Shown here: positions 56,844-64,000 of the stretch, one piece after another
Numbering within the stretch: position 1 is the first letter of the stretch
How the letters are laid out: each line of letters starts with the position of its first letter
Assembly: GCF_002245535.1 (NCBI RefSeq)
Contig: NZ_NKCN01000009.1
Location: 124,001 to 188,000 of the forward strand
DNA: 64,000 nucleotides
Direction: 5' to 3'
From: Mycobacterium lehmannii
Lineage (GTDB): Bacteria > Actinomycetota > Actinomycetes > Mycobacteriales > Mycobacteriaceae
The notes under the pieces: generated by a model
The model's database searches: none
The model's input: the letters and a program-made list of their open reading frames with translations, nothing else
Told to the model about the DNA's origin: nothing
Position numbers and translations under genes: made by a program

Positions 56844-58624
56844 CGGGTCACCGTGCGGCGCAGCCGGATCCGGCGTGGCGACCCGTATTGCGGCGACGCG
56901 GGTTCATCGTGACGTTCGTCAGCGAGGATGGCACGAAGTCGAAGGACTTCGACTTCGGTTCCCTGCCGGGTGCTGACGGAATCCGCCGCGATTTCGCGAT
57001 CGCGTTCGAGGATGCCACTGGTGTGCTGGGCGTATCCAAGCGATTGAGGGGCGCCGGCGCGCTGTGGCAGTCCGCCCGGCATGCTTGCTGCTGGCTTGCT
57101 GAAAACCGGCCAGGAATGAGGGGACTGGCAGATTTGACAGCCCCAGATGCCCGGCTGCTCGCGTTGTCGTGTCGGGTACCCAGCGGTCCTGGCCCGTTGC
57201 ATAGCCTGAAGACGCTGCTGCGTTGTAGTCCTGTCGTCTCCGATGAGGCACGCCAGGCGTTCACGCGCGTGCGTCACCCGAAGACGAACACGGCACGCCA
57301 GCCCTATTCCACCGATGAGCTTCGCCGCATCACCGTCGTTGCACGGGGAATGGTGCGGCGGGCGCGTACCCGGCTGAAGACTCATTGGCAGATGGTCGAC
57401 GACTATCGTGCGGGACGGTTCGATCACCTCCCCCGCGCAGACCCCAGTCGTAGTCTGGCCGAAGTGCTCGATCACTGCGCCCGTGAGGGAGATTTCCCTC
57501 GTACTGCCTCGGGTGCACGGGCTTACGTGACGCGGCGGGTAGCCGCCGCGGCCGGTGGATGCCGTCTTCAGTCCTTGCTGCATCTCAGCCCGGGCGAGGC
57601 ATGGGCATTTGGTGTTCTCCTCGCCGGACTGACCGGCCTGAACCTGTCGACGATGGACTCGCTGCCCGCCCCGCACCGACAAGCCAGCAGCCCAGATGAA
57701 CCCGGCATCGTGTTCGTCAGCGCCGACAAGCCCCGTCGTGGGAAACGGTCGGTCATGACGGTGCCGGTGACCGCGCTGCGCCCCGAATTGCGGCCGCTTG
57801 GTGGGGAGAATCGGCGCGCCGCAGTCCTCAACACGTCGCTGACTACCGCGTACGGGGTCTTCATGTTGCTGCTGGAACTGACCGAACCGGCCCGCGCGCT
57901 GACCGGGTCCCAGCACGCCTTCATCTATTACAGCGCCCAGCCTGACCATGTCGAACAGAAACTCTTCGGATACGGAATCAGCAGCACAGCGTCCGGAGTG
58001 AATGCTCGACGGCGGTGGATGGCGCCGTGGCTCACCGGTGATGCCGACCATGACGAGTTGCTCCTCGGGATCAGCATGGATCGGCTACGCAAGACCTACC
58101 TGGAGCAGGTCCGAAAACCCACATCCCACAGCCCGGCCACGTTGGCTCGCTATCTGAGTCGTATGGAGCCTGTGCGCAACGAGGGATTCCAGATCGTCGC
58201 CGAGGCCCTCGATGAGCAGGTCGCACGAGCACTAGCCCGACGGTCGATGACGGTGCAACCGGACACCCACGACGACGGATCCGGCCAAGAAGCTGTGCTG
58301 GGCACGTGCGCCGATTTCGAGCACTCGCCGATCGACGGTAAAAGGTGCCGACAGTCGTTCATGGCATGCCTTGACTGCAGCAACGCCCGCGCCTTCCCGC
58401 GCCACCTACCTGTTCAATTGGTCGTAGCCGACCGGCTTCGCGGCCTGCGCCAAGAGATGCCCATCGGGCAGTGGATCGCCGATCACGCGGGTCCTCTCGC
58501 GCAACTGGACGACATCTTCGCCGAGTACGAGCAGGCCCAGCTGAGCGCCGCGCGAGCCGAGATCACCGACAGCGACCACCGGACGGTCAACCATCTGCTG
58601 ACCGGAAACCTCGAAGCATCATGA
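56840..58624 (+). CDS. Divergent recombinase-like protein (second of three)
   Basis: 594 residues. The overall layout suits a tyrosine recombinase, but the active site is degenerate. The first-Arg region reads LTGLNLSTMDSL with no Arg, the second box is MDRLRKTYLEQV, and no clear His/Tyr ending is found. A C-terminal Cys/His cluster (CADFEHSPIDGKRC then CLDCSNARAFPRH) suggests a zinc site. Likely a structural partner in the transposition complex. Coupled at both ends. Confidence 0.7.
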   Translation: MTGHRAAQPDPAWRPVLRRRGFIVTFVSEDGTKSKDFDFGSLPGADGIRRDFAIAFEDATGVLGVSKRLRGAGALWQSARHACCWLAENRPGMRGLADLTAPDARLLALSCRVPSGPGPLHSLKTLLRCSPVVSDEARQAFTRVRHPKTNTARQPYSTDELRRITVVARGMVRRARTRLKTHWQMVDDYRAGRFDHLPRADPSRSLAEVLDHCAREGDFPRTASGARAYVTRRVAAAAGGCRLQSLLHLSPGEAWAFGVLLAGLTGLNLSTMDSLPAPHRQASSPDEPGIVFVSADKPRRGKRSVMTVPVTALRPELRPLGGENRRAAVLNTSLTTAYGVFMLLLELTEPARALTGSQHAFIYYSAQPDHVEQKLFGYGISSTASGVNARRRWMAPWLTGDADHDELLLGISMDRLRKTYLEQVRKPTSHSPATLARYLSRMEPVRNEGFQIVAEALDEQVARALARRSMTVQPDTHDDGSGQEAVLGTCADFEHSPIDGKRCRQSFMACLDCSNARAFPRHLPVQLVVADRLRGLRQEMPIGQWIADHAGPLAQLDDIFAEYEQAQLSAARAEITDSDHRTVNHLLTGNLEAS

Positions 58625-60759
58625 CGCACACAGCTGAAGCACTCGACGTCGTGGCAGGTGTCCACGTCGCCCCCGAAACAGCGGTCGTGATCAACCGCAC
58701 GCTTCACATCGACGCGACGCGATGCCGATTCGGCGACCCCGTGTGGGATCTGTCCGCGGCGATCGAGGACCGCCACAGCGCCGGGCAAGCCGTGCACTGG
58801 GAGGGGTTCCCGACGCCATTTCGCCACGCCTGCAAGCTCTACCTGTTCGCCCTGCTCAACATCGTCGACGACGCACCCCGCCTTGACAGTTCCCGATCGC
58901 TCTACCCGCACATCAAGACGATCTTGGGCGAGCTGGTGCCGCTCAGAAGGTTCACGATGTGGCTGGCGGAAATGGGTGTCACATCGTTTGGCCAGGCCAC
59001 CGCCGAACACCTCGACGACTATCTGCGCCATGTCACCGAGACCAGCGGTGTCAGCGCCGGATCCAAACGCTCAGCGCTCCAGGCCATCAAGCGTCTGCAC
59101 GTGTACCGGGATGCACTGCCCGCGCATTGCCGGCTCCCCGCCGGCCCGTTGTGGGGCGGTGCGAGTGCACGAGGGCTCGCCCACTACGAGTCGTCCTGGG
59201 GCAAGCCGAACACGACCCCGCGCATTCACCCCGATGTCATGGAGCCGCTGCTCTCGGCGGCTTTGGCTGTCACCCACAGGGTCGCCGCCGATCTACTTCC
59301 CGCGGCGCGCAACCTTCTCACAATGCGGTATCTGGCCCATCAGATCGCGCCGGACATTCGTCGGGCTCGTACTCGTACCGTGTCGGTGTTCGAAACCACC
59401 AAGGCCCAACTCGAGTGCCTGCTTGTTGCACTGGGCCGCAACGACGCCTCACTGCCAGGTATCCGGACCGGCGACACGACCAGTGTCGACCTGATGGGGT
59501 TGGCCGTGGGTGGATGGCTGCACCACACCGAACTGCAACGAATGAAAGAGACTTCGGTCCTGATCGCCAAGTATGGATTGCCGATCGAAGTGGACATGTT
59601 GCGCGCCACCACATTCAGCGCCATCGACACGCACTGCTGGCGTGAAACGCCCGTCGGGGCGAATGAACTCGTCGAACTGCTTCGCCACGTCACGACTGCG
59701 TGTTTCCTCGTAATCGCCTACCTTTCGGGTGTTCGGACCGGCGAGGCACTCAACCTACGACGCGGCTGCATCAGCCGGGACTCGAAGCTGGCCTTGACAC
59801 TCATGTCCGGCCACCAATTGAAGACCGACGAGCAGCACCGGAACCGATCGCCCGCCACGATCCCATGGGTCGTGACCGACGAAACCGCCCACGCCGTCAG
59901 CGTTCTTGAGCAGATCACGGTAAGTGATCTACTGTTTCCGGCTTTCAACATTTGCTCCCAACAGCGATTCCTCTTCGGCGCTACCCGGACTAGAACACCC
60001 GGCTCCATCAACGCCGACATCACCAGCTTCATCGAGTGGTTCAACCGCGAGGTCGCTCCAGCAGTCAGCCATCCGCTGATCGGCGCCGATCCGCGCGGCA
60101 CGATCCAAGTGCCGCGCCTGCGCCGCACGCTGGCATGGCACATCGTCCGGCGACCCGGTGGAACGATCGCCGGCGCAACGCAATACGGCCACCTGCACTC
60201 ACAAATGATCCAAGGTTATGCCGGCGGAGCTGATGCAGGATTCCTCGACGACATCACCTTCGAACAATTTCTCCACCGTGCTGAGATCATCCACGACGAT
60301 TTCCAACGACTCGAGCGCGGCGAGCACGTCTCCGGTCCGGCAGCCGATGAGTACCGGGCCCGTATTGCCAGGGCACGCACATTCGCGGGTTTGACGGTGA
60401 CCACCAAGAGTCAGATCAACCAGGCACTATCGAACCCCGACTTGCAGATCCACCACGGCGCGGTCGTGACGTGCGTGTTCCGGCGCGCCACCGCAGCCTG
60501 CCTCGAACCTGCCGACAGCTCCGCTGAACCCTTCTGGAGTCGGTGCCGTCTGGGCTGCGTCAACGCCGCCCGCACCGACCGCGACGCCGCCAACCTTCGC
60601 CAGCATGTCACAGCACTCCAACGCGACCTGGCGACGCTCGAACTCCCCGAACCGCTGCGGCAACGAATTCAGGCTCGTCTGATCGAGCACCGAAAAGCCC
60701 TCGCAGAACACGAATCCAGCCGGCCGATGACAGTCCCACGAGACGACGAGGAAGACTAA
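58621..60759 (+). CDS. Tyrosine recombinase-like protein (third of three)
   Basis: 712 residues from ATG 58621, overlapping the previous stop. Active-site boxes: SGVRTGEALNL (Arg I), PRLRRTLAWHIV (Arg II region) and GHLHSQMIQGYAG (His and Tyr). A C-terminal Cys cluster (CVFRRATAAC, CRLGCVNAARTD) and a helical tail follow. It corresponds in size and place to the long TnpB-type recombinases. The frame begins upstream at 58471 but that part overlaps the second gene. Confidence 0.75.
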   Translation: MTHTAEALDVVAGVHVAPETAVVINRTLHIDATRCRFGDPVWDLSAAIEDRHSAGQAVHWEGFPTPFRHACKLYLFALLNIVDDAPRLDSSRSLYPHIKTILGELVPLRRFTMWLAEMGVTSFGQATAEHLDDYLRHVTETSGVSAGSKRSALQAIKRLHVYRDALPAHCRLPAGPLWGGASARGLAHYESSWGKPNTTPRIHPDVMEPLLSAALAVTHRVAADLLPAARNLLTMRYLAHQIAPDIRRARTRTVSVFETTKAQLECLLVALGRNDASLPGIRTGDTTSVDLMGLAVGGWLHHTELQRMKETSVLIAKYGLPIEVDMLRATTFSAIDTHCWRETPVGANELVELLRHVTTACFLVIAYLSGVRTGEALNLRRGCISRDSKLALTLMSGHQLKTDEQHRNRSPATIPWVVTDETAHAVSVLEQITVSDLLFPAFNICSQQRFLFGATRTRTPGSINADITSFIEWFNREVAPAVSHPLIGADPRGTIQVPRLRRTLAWHIVRRPGGTIAGATQYGHLHSQMIQGYAGGADAGFLDDITFEQFLHRAEIIHDDFQRLERGEHVSGPAADEYRARIARARTFAGLTVTTKSQINQALSNPDLQIHHGAVVTCVFRRATAACLEPADSSAEPFWSRCRLGCVNAARTDRDAANLRQHVTALQRDLATLELPEPLRQRIQARLIEHRKALAEHESSRPMTVPRDDEED

Positions 60760-61184
60760 TGACCCTCATAGGCGATGCCGCCGCGCGCAACGATGAGGAG
60801 CGCCTGCTGGTTCGGGCCGCCATGGGCCGACTCCGACACGACAAAGCCGAGCGGAGCAACGGCGCACACACTGTGGTGGCCTTGGCTGACGAATCAGGAA
60901 TATCACGGCAGAGACTCTACGAACATTACGGCGATCTGCTCAACGAGTTCAGGGCGACGGTCGGGTGCGGACCCGTCACCCCGAATGTCGAGGCTCTGCA
61001 ACGACAACTTGCACAGGCCCGTGCTCACAACCAGGAGCTGGCTGCCGAAAATGCTCAACTGCGAAGCAAGATCAGAACGCTCTCAGCGGTGGTCACCGAA
61101 CTCACGCATGAAACCTCCGGATCCAATGTCGTTGTTTCGATGCCACGCAAACACCCGGGGGCGGTGACTGTCCCCCGGCGTTAG
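60759..61184 (+). CDS. TnpC-like small HTH/coiled-coil protein (DUF6262-like)
   Basis: 141 residues; the ATG overlaps the preceding stop by one base (TAATG). The N-terminal half holds a helix-turn-helix (TVVALADESGISRQRLYEHY). The second half is a leucine-rich coiled coil (LQRQLAQARAHNQELAAENA then LRSKIRTLSAVVTEL). Proteins of this shape accompany multi-recombinase elements and may guide or regulate insertion. The match to DUF6262 is from memory. Confidence 0.7.
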   Translation: MTLIGDAAARNDEERLLVRAAMGRLRHDKAERSNGAHTVVALADESGISRQRLYEHYGDLLNEFRATVGCGPVTPNVEALQRQLAQARAHNQELAAENAQLRSKIRTLSAVVTELTHETSGSNVVVSMPRKHPGAVTVPRR

Positions 61185-61186
61185 GC

Positions 61187-61662
61187 AGAAGGCCGTCGAC
61201 GGTAAGGCCGCGGTGAAACGCAACCGGTTCATCAAGCTCACCGGGGCCACCAAGACCATCAACCGGGAGCTGGAGGCCAAAACTCGGGACCTGGCGGGGT
61301 GGAAGCGCTACACCACCAACCTCACCGGTCAGATCCCGGAGTTCGTCATCGGCGCCTACCACCAGTTGCGGCGCATCGAGAAGAGCTTCCGGATGTCCAA
61401 GCATGATCTTCAGGCCGGCCGATCTATCACCACAAACGCGAATCGATCGACGCCCACCTCACGACCGTATTCGCCGCGCTGGCCGTCACGCAATGGATCG
61501 AGCACCAAACCGGCTGGAGCATCGAGAAAATTCGTTCGCACTGCACGGCGCCACCGGAACGTCACGATCAAAGCCGGCAACCAAATCCTTACCTCCACCG
61601 ACCCCCTACCCAACGAACTCAGCGAAGCCCTCGCCAAGATCAGCAACTGCGTTGAACACTAA
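61187..61662 (+). pseudogene. IS1634-type (IS4 group) transposase fragment, frameshifted
   Basis: C-terminal third of an IS1634/IS1549-like DDE transposase. It begins abruptly at KAVDGKAAVKRNRFIKLTGA, continues AYHQLRRIEKSFRMSKHDLQ, shifts frame near 61411 to RPIYHHKRESIDAHLTTVFA and WIEHQTGWSIEKI, then shifts back near 61525 to KFVRTARRHRNVTIKAGNQI. N-terminus missing, so non-functional. It directly abuts the multi-recombinase element, suggesting that the element, or a deletion tied to it, cut the IS. Confidence 0.75.
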
Positions 61663-61745
61663 GTGAGCCAAGTCAGGTCCTACTGGCTATGCCGGATCTC
61701 TGGAGTGCCATGATGGCCCTCAGACCAGGACACGACGGCACGCGA

Positions 61746-63119
61746 TCAAGCTGAGTCGGCGGGTTGTCGTGTGGAGGTGAGGCGCAGGGTGTCCGCGGTG
61801 CTGTACTCATCATCGACGAGCACCACGGCGCCCCCTGCCCGGTCGATGATGGAGGCGGCGATCGACGCCCGGTACCCGGTGCCGCAGTGCACCCAGATCA
61901 GCGTGTCAGGCAGTTCGTGAAGGCGGTCGGCGAGTTCGTGCAGCGGGATGTTGACCGCGCCGGGGATGCGGCTGGCGGCGTACTCTTGGCGTTGCCGCAC
62001 GTCGAGCACGACGAACTCCTCGCCACTGCCTAGGGTTTCGGCGAGGTCGGCGAAGTCGGCGGCCCGGTAGCAGCGCAGTGCTGATCCGGCGCGTAGATCG
62101 TCGATGTCCCCGGTGGCGGCGCCGTCGAGGTGGTCGACGCCGATGCGGACCAGTTCGCGGCGGGCCTCAGCGATCTGATCGGGTGTTTCCCCGATAAGGG
62201 TCAGTGGTTCGCCCCACCGGTGAAGCCAGCCCAAGTAGGTCACGAAGCTGTCAGACAGTTCGAACCCGAGCGTGCCGCTGAGATGCCCTGCGGCAAAAGC
62301 GGTGCGGTTCCGCAGATCAACTACCCACTGGCCCGCGTCGATGCGTCGCCGTAGCTCCTCGGGATCGACCGGTTCGGGTAGCGACAGGTCCACCGGAGCC
62401 GGTCCAGCCTGGTTGATCACTCCCATGTGGGCGTAGTACGCGGGATAGGCCGACAGTCCCTCGAGCAGCTCGGCGACATAGGCCTGCTCGTCTTGGGTGA
62501 GCGCCGGATTGCTCAGGCGCTGCTCGGCGATGGTCGAGGCATCACCACTGCCCGGGGTGGCCGAGCAGAAACTGCCGAACCCGTGGGTGGGATACACCGA
62601 GGTGGCGTCGGGGAGCGCGGCGGCCAGCCGGTGCACCGAATGGTACTGAGAGCGGGTCAACTCGTGAGTGTGTTCGGCGCCCAACAGATCGGTGCGCCCG
62701 GTGGTGCCGTGCAGCATGGAACCTCCGGTGAACACTCCGGCCACGGCACCGGTGATGTCGCGCAGCACATAGCTGACGTGGTGGTGGGTGTGTCCGGGAG
62801 TGTGCATCACCTGCAACTGGATCGGCCCGGCGTCGATGACATCCCCGTCGCGCGCCGGGCGGCGTTCGTAGTCCACCTGGTCACCGGCGGGCACCACGTA
62901 CTCGGCGCTCACCGTGCGGGCGAGTTCCAATCCGCCGGTGACGTAGTCGTTGTGGATGTGGGTTTCCAGCACGTGGGTGATTTGCACCCTCCGCTGCTGG
63001 GCCAAGCTCAGCACGCGGTCGATGTCCCGCTGCGGATCGATCACCACCCCCGTCGAACCGCTGCTGACCAGGTAACTGCGGTCACCAAGGCTGGAGGTGT
63101 CGATAATCGTGACGTCCAC
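61746..63119 (-). CDS. Persulfide dioxygenase-like metallo-beta-lactamase fused to two rhodanese domains
   Basis: 457 residues. N-terminal MBL fold with THIHNDYVTGG and MHTPGHTHHHVS, the mononuclear iron site of ETHE1/persulfide dioxygenase (about 1-235). It is followed by a rhodanese domain without active Cys (VVDLRNRTAFAAGHLSGTLG) and a second one with the active loop HCGTGYRAS. It would oxidise glutathione- or thiol-persulfide to sulfite and move sulfane sulfur. GTG 63119 gives the family start (VDVTIIDTSSLGDRS). Upstream is a CsoR/CstR-type palindrome. Confidence 0.88.
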   Translation of the reverse strand: MDVTIIDTSSLGDRSYLVSSGSTGVVIDPQRDIDRVLSLAQQRRVQITHVLETHIHNDYVTGGLELARTVSAEYVVPAGDQVDYERRPARDGDVIDAGPIQLQVMHTPGHTHHHVSYVLRDITGAVAGVFTGGSMLHGTTGRTDLLGAEHTHELTRSQYHSVHRLAAALPDATSVYPTHGFGSFCSATPGSGDASTIAEQRLSNPALTQDEQAYVAELLEGLSAYPAYYAHMGVINQAGPAPVDLSLPEPVDPEELRRRIDAGQWVVDLRNRTAFAAGHLSGTLGFELSDSFVTYLGWLHRWGEPLTLIGETPDQIAEARRELVRIGVDHLDGAATGDIDDLRAGSALRCYRAADFADLAETLGSGEEFVVLDVRQRQEYAASRIPGAVNIPLHELADRLHELPDTLIWVHCGTGYRASIAASIIDRAGGAVVLVDDEYSTADTLRLTSTRQPADSA

Positions 63120-63156
63120 GAAAGGATTCCTTTCTGTTTTCGGGTACTGGTTGCAT

Positions 63157-63172
63157 ATACCCCGGTAGGTAT
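63157..63172. promoter_or_regulatory. CsoR/CstR-type operator
   Basis: ATACCCCGGTAGGTAT: perfect ATACC/GGTAT arms around six bases, like operators of CsoR/CstR repressors, which control copper or persulfide-response genes. It lies 38 bp before the dioxygenase start. Confidence 0.65.
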
Positions 63173-63217
63173 GGATCGAAGCTTCTCGGCCGGGGTAACT
63201 GGTGAAGTTGGGACCTG

Positions 63218-64000
63218 TCAGGTGAGGACGAGCGTGTCCAGCAGGACATAGGCCGCGACGGCGAAGACCAGGTAGGCGAACCAGTGCTGCAACCGGTCGG
63301 TGTCGAGTCTGGTGCCGTAGCGCCCGGCGATCAGTGAGCCGCCGATCGCAGTCGCAACGAACGCCGCAGTAATCGACCAGTCGATGCTTGCCCCGCTGAG
63401 GTGGGAGAGCACCCCGGCCGCGGAGTTGGCGACGATGATCAGCAGGGAGGTGCCGATCGCGATGGACATCTGCACCCCGAGCAATAGCACCAGGGCGGGA
63501 ATGATGACGAAACCACCGCCCACACCGAACAGCCCGGTCAGCAGGCCGACCACGAAGCCCGCGGGAATGGACCGCGGTGCGCAGCGACGCCAGTTGATGC
63601 CGGCTTCGCCGACGGTGCAGGCAGTGCCGGTGTCGGCGGAATCGGCCAACATTCGGATGCCGGCGACGATCATGAGCACCGCGAAGCCGATCATCAGAAC
63701 CGGCTGAGGCAGGTACTTGCCGATGGCGCTGCCGAGCAGGGTGGCCGGGATGCCGGCCGCCGCGAAGATGGCGGCCAGGCGCCACTGCACCTGCCCGGCG
63801 CGTACCTTGGGCAACACCCCGACCGCCGAGGCCACCGCGACCACGATGAGCGACATGGGGATCGCCTGCTCGATCCCGAGGCCGAGCGCATAGACCAGCG
63901 CCGGGACCGCCAGGATCGACCCGCCGCCGCCGAGCAACCCCAACAGCACCCCGATCACCGCACCCAGCACCAGGGTGATGACCACAGTCACCGGCGCCAC
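63218..64000 (-). CDS. TauE/SafE-family sulfite/sulfonate exporter (at window edge)
   Basis: 260 residues, about eight membrane helices in two homologous halves, each starting with the glycine signature: VLLGLLGGGGSILAVPAL (about 18-35) and GLLTGLFGVGGGFVIIPAL (about 150-168). The family exports sulfite or other organosulfur anions, fitting the sulfite-producing dioxygenase that follows. The first codon in the window is GTG at 64000, which may be the true start or lie slightly downstream of it. Confidence 0.85.
   Translation of the reverse strand: MAPVTVVITLVLGAVIGVLLGLLGGGGSILAVPALVYALGLGIEQAIPMSLIVVAVASAVGVLPKVRAGQVQWRLAAIFAAAGIPATLLGSAIGKYLPQPVLMIGFAVLMIVAGIRMLADSADTGTACTVGEAGINWRRCAPRSIPAGFVVGLLTGLFGVGGGFVIIPALVLLLGVQMSIAIGTSLLIIVANSAAGVLSHLSGASIDWSITAAFVATAIGGSLIAGRYGTRLDTDRLQHWFAYLVFAVAAYVLLDTLVLT

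Larger units (their letters stand above)
55335..61184 (+). mobile_element. Four-gene multi-recombinase element (Tn554-like organisation)
   Basis: Three overlapping genes for tyrosine-recombinase-like proteins (502, 594 and 712 residues) followed by a 141-residue helix-turn-helix/coiled-coil protein, each start overlapping the preceding stop by one to four bases. The order resembles tnpA-tnpB-tnpC of Tn554-type transposons, which move without terminal inverted repeats. It starts 38 nt after the kinase gene and ends against an IS1634-type fragment. Exact ends could not be found, and no cargo gene lies inside. Confidence 0.65.

Noticed and set aside
55335..60759. Recombinase-in-trio (RIT) element
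   Set aside because: Three adjacent recombinases fit in number, but these are much longer than RIT proteins as I recall them and a fourth HTH/coiled-coil gene follows, which fits a Tn554-like layout better.

Overview
The window reads as the chromosome of a high-GC actinobacterium, almost certainly a Mycobacterium. This rests on the complex I operon with an Rv3143-like receiver beside nuoA, on UsfY, DUF4226-like and VapBC21-like proteins, and on transketolase and GAPDH sequences very close to the tuberculosis-group proteins. The species is not determined.

Layout. (1) 1-6429, minus strand: nuoA-B-C-D-E-F and the start of nuoG (NADH dehydrogenase I), followed by an orphan receiver protein and a UsfY-like protein. 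(2) 7365-21181: Calvin-Benson-Bassham (CBB) genes. These are cbbX-cbbR (minus); a BlaI-like repressor and transketolase (plus); a histidine kinase/response regulator pair (minus); cbbE, a divergent second transketolase, phosphoribulokinase and cbbY (plus); and gap-pgk (minus). No RuBisCO large or small subunit gene lies in the window, although the RuBisCO activase CbbX does. (3) 21488-30071: two DUF3422 paralogues bracketing a Gfo/Idh oxidoreductase and a GH15 glucoamylase/trehalase, small hypotheticals and an IS3 remnant. (4) 30420-39508, minus: a group 1h-type [NiFe]-hydrogenase operon (hhyS, hhyL, NifU-Rieske protein, several uncharacterised accessory proteins, a 39-residue membrane peptide, protease, HypC, a SIS-HypC fusion and a SIS protein). 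(5) 39931-49754: RpiB, then hydroxypyruvate isomerase, tartronate semialdehyde reductase and glyoxylate carboligase (the glycerate route for glycolate salvage), a nickel transporter, an IclR regulator and an FGGY sugar kinase. (6) 49755-61662: accessory region with a non-coding stretch full of palindromes, hypotheticals, VapBC, an atypical Ser/Thr kinase, a four-gene multi-recombinase element and an IS1634-type remnant. (7) 61746-64000, minus: a persulfide dioxygenase-rhodanese fusion and a TauE/SafE exporter, with a CsoR/CstR-type operator between them.

Taken together, regions 1-5 look like a lithoautotrophy island. The hydrogenase would supply electrons from H2, NicT the nickel, the CBB genes would fix CO2 and regenerate ribulose bisphosphate, and the Gcl-Hyi-GlxR cluster would recover the product of RuBisCO oxygenation. 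Sequence motifs link parts of it: three CCCC-N6-GGGG palindromes lie in front of cbbE/response regulator and gap-pgk, and one 16-bp motif is shared by the iclR and hyi-gcl promoters. These regulatory links are inferences from motif recurrence.
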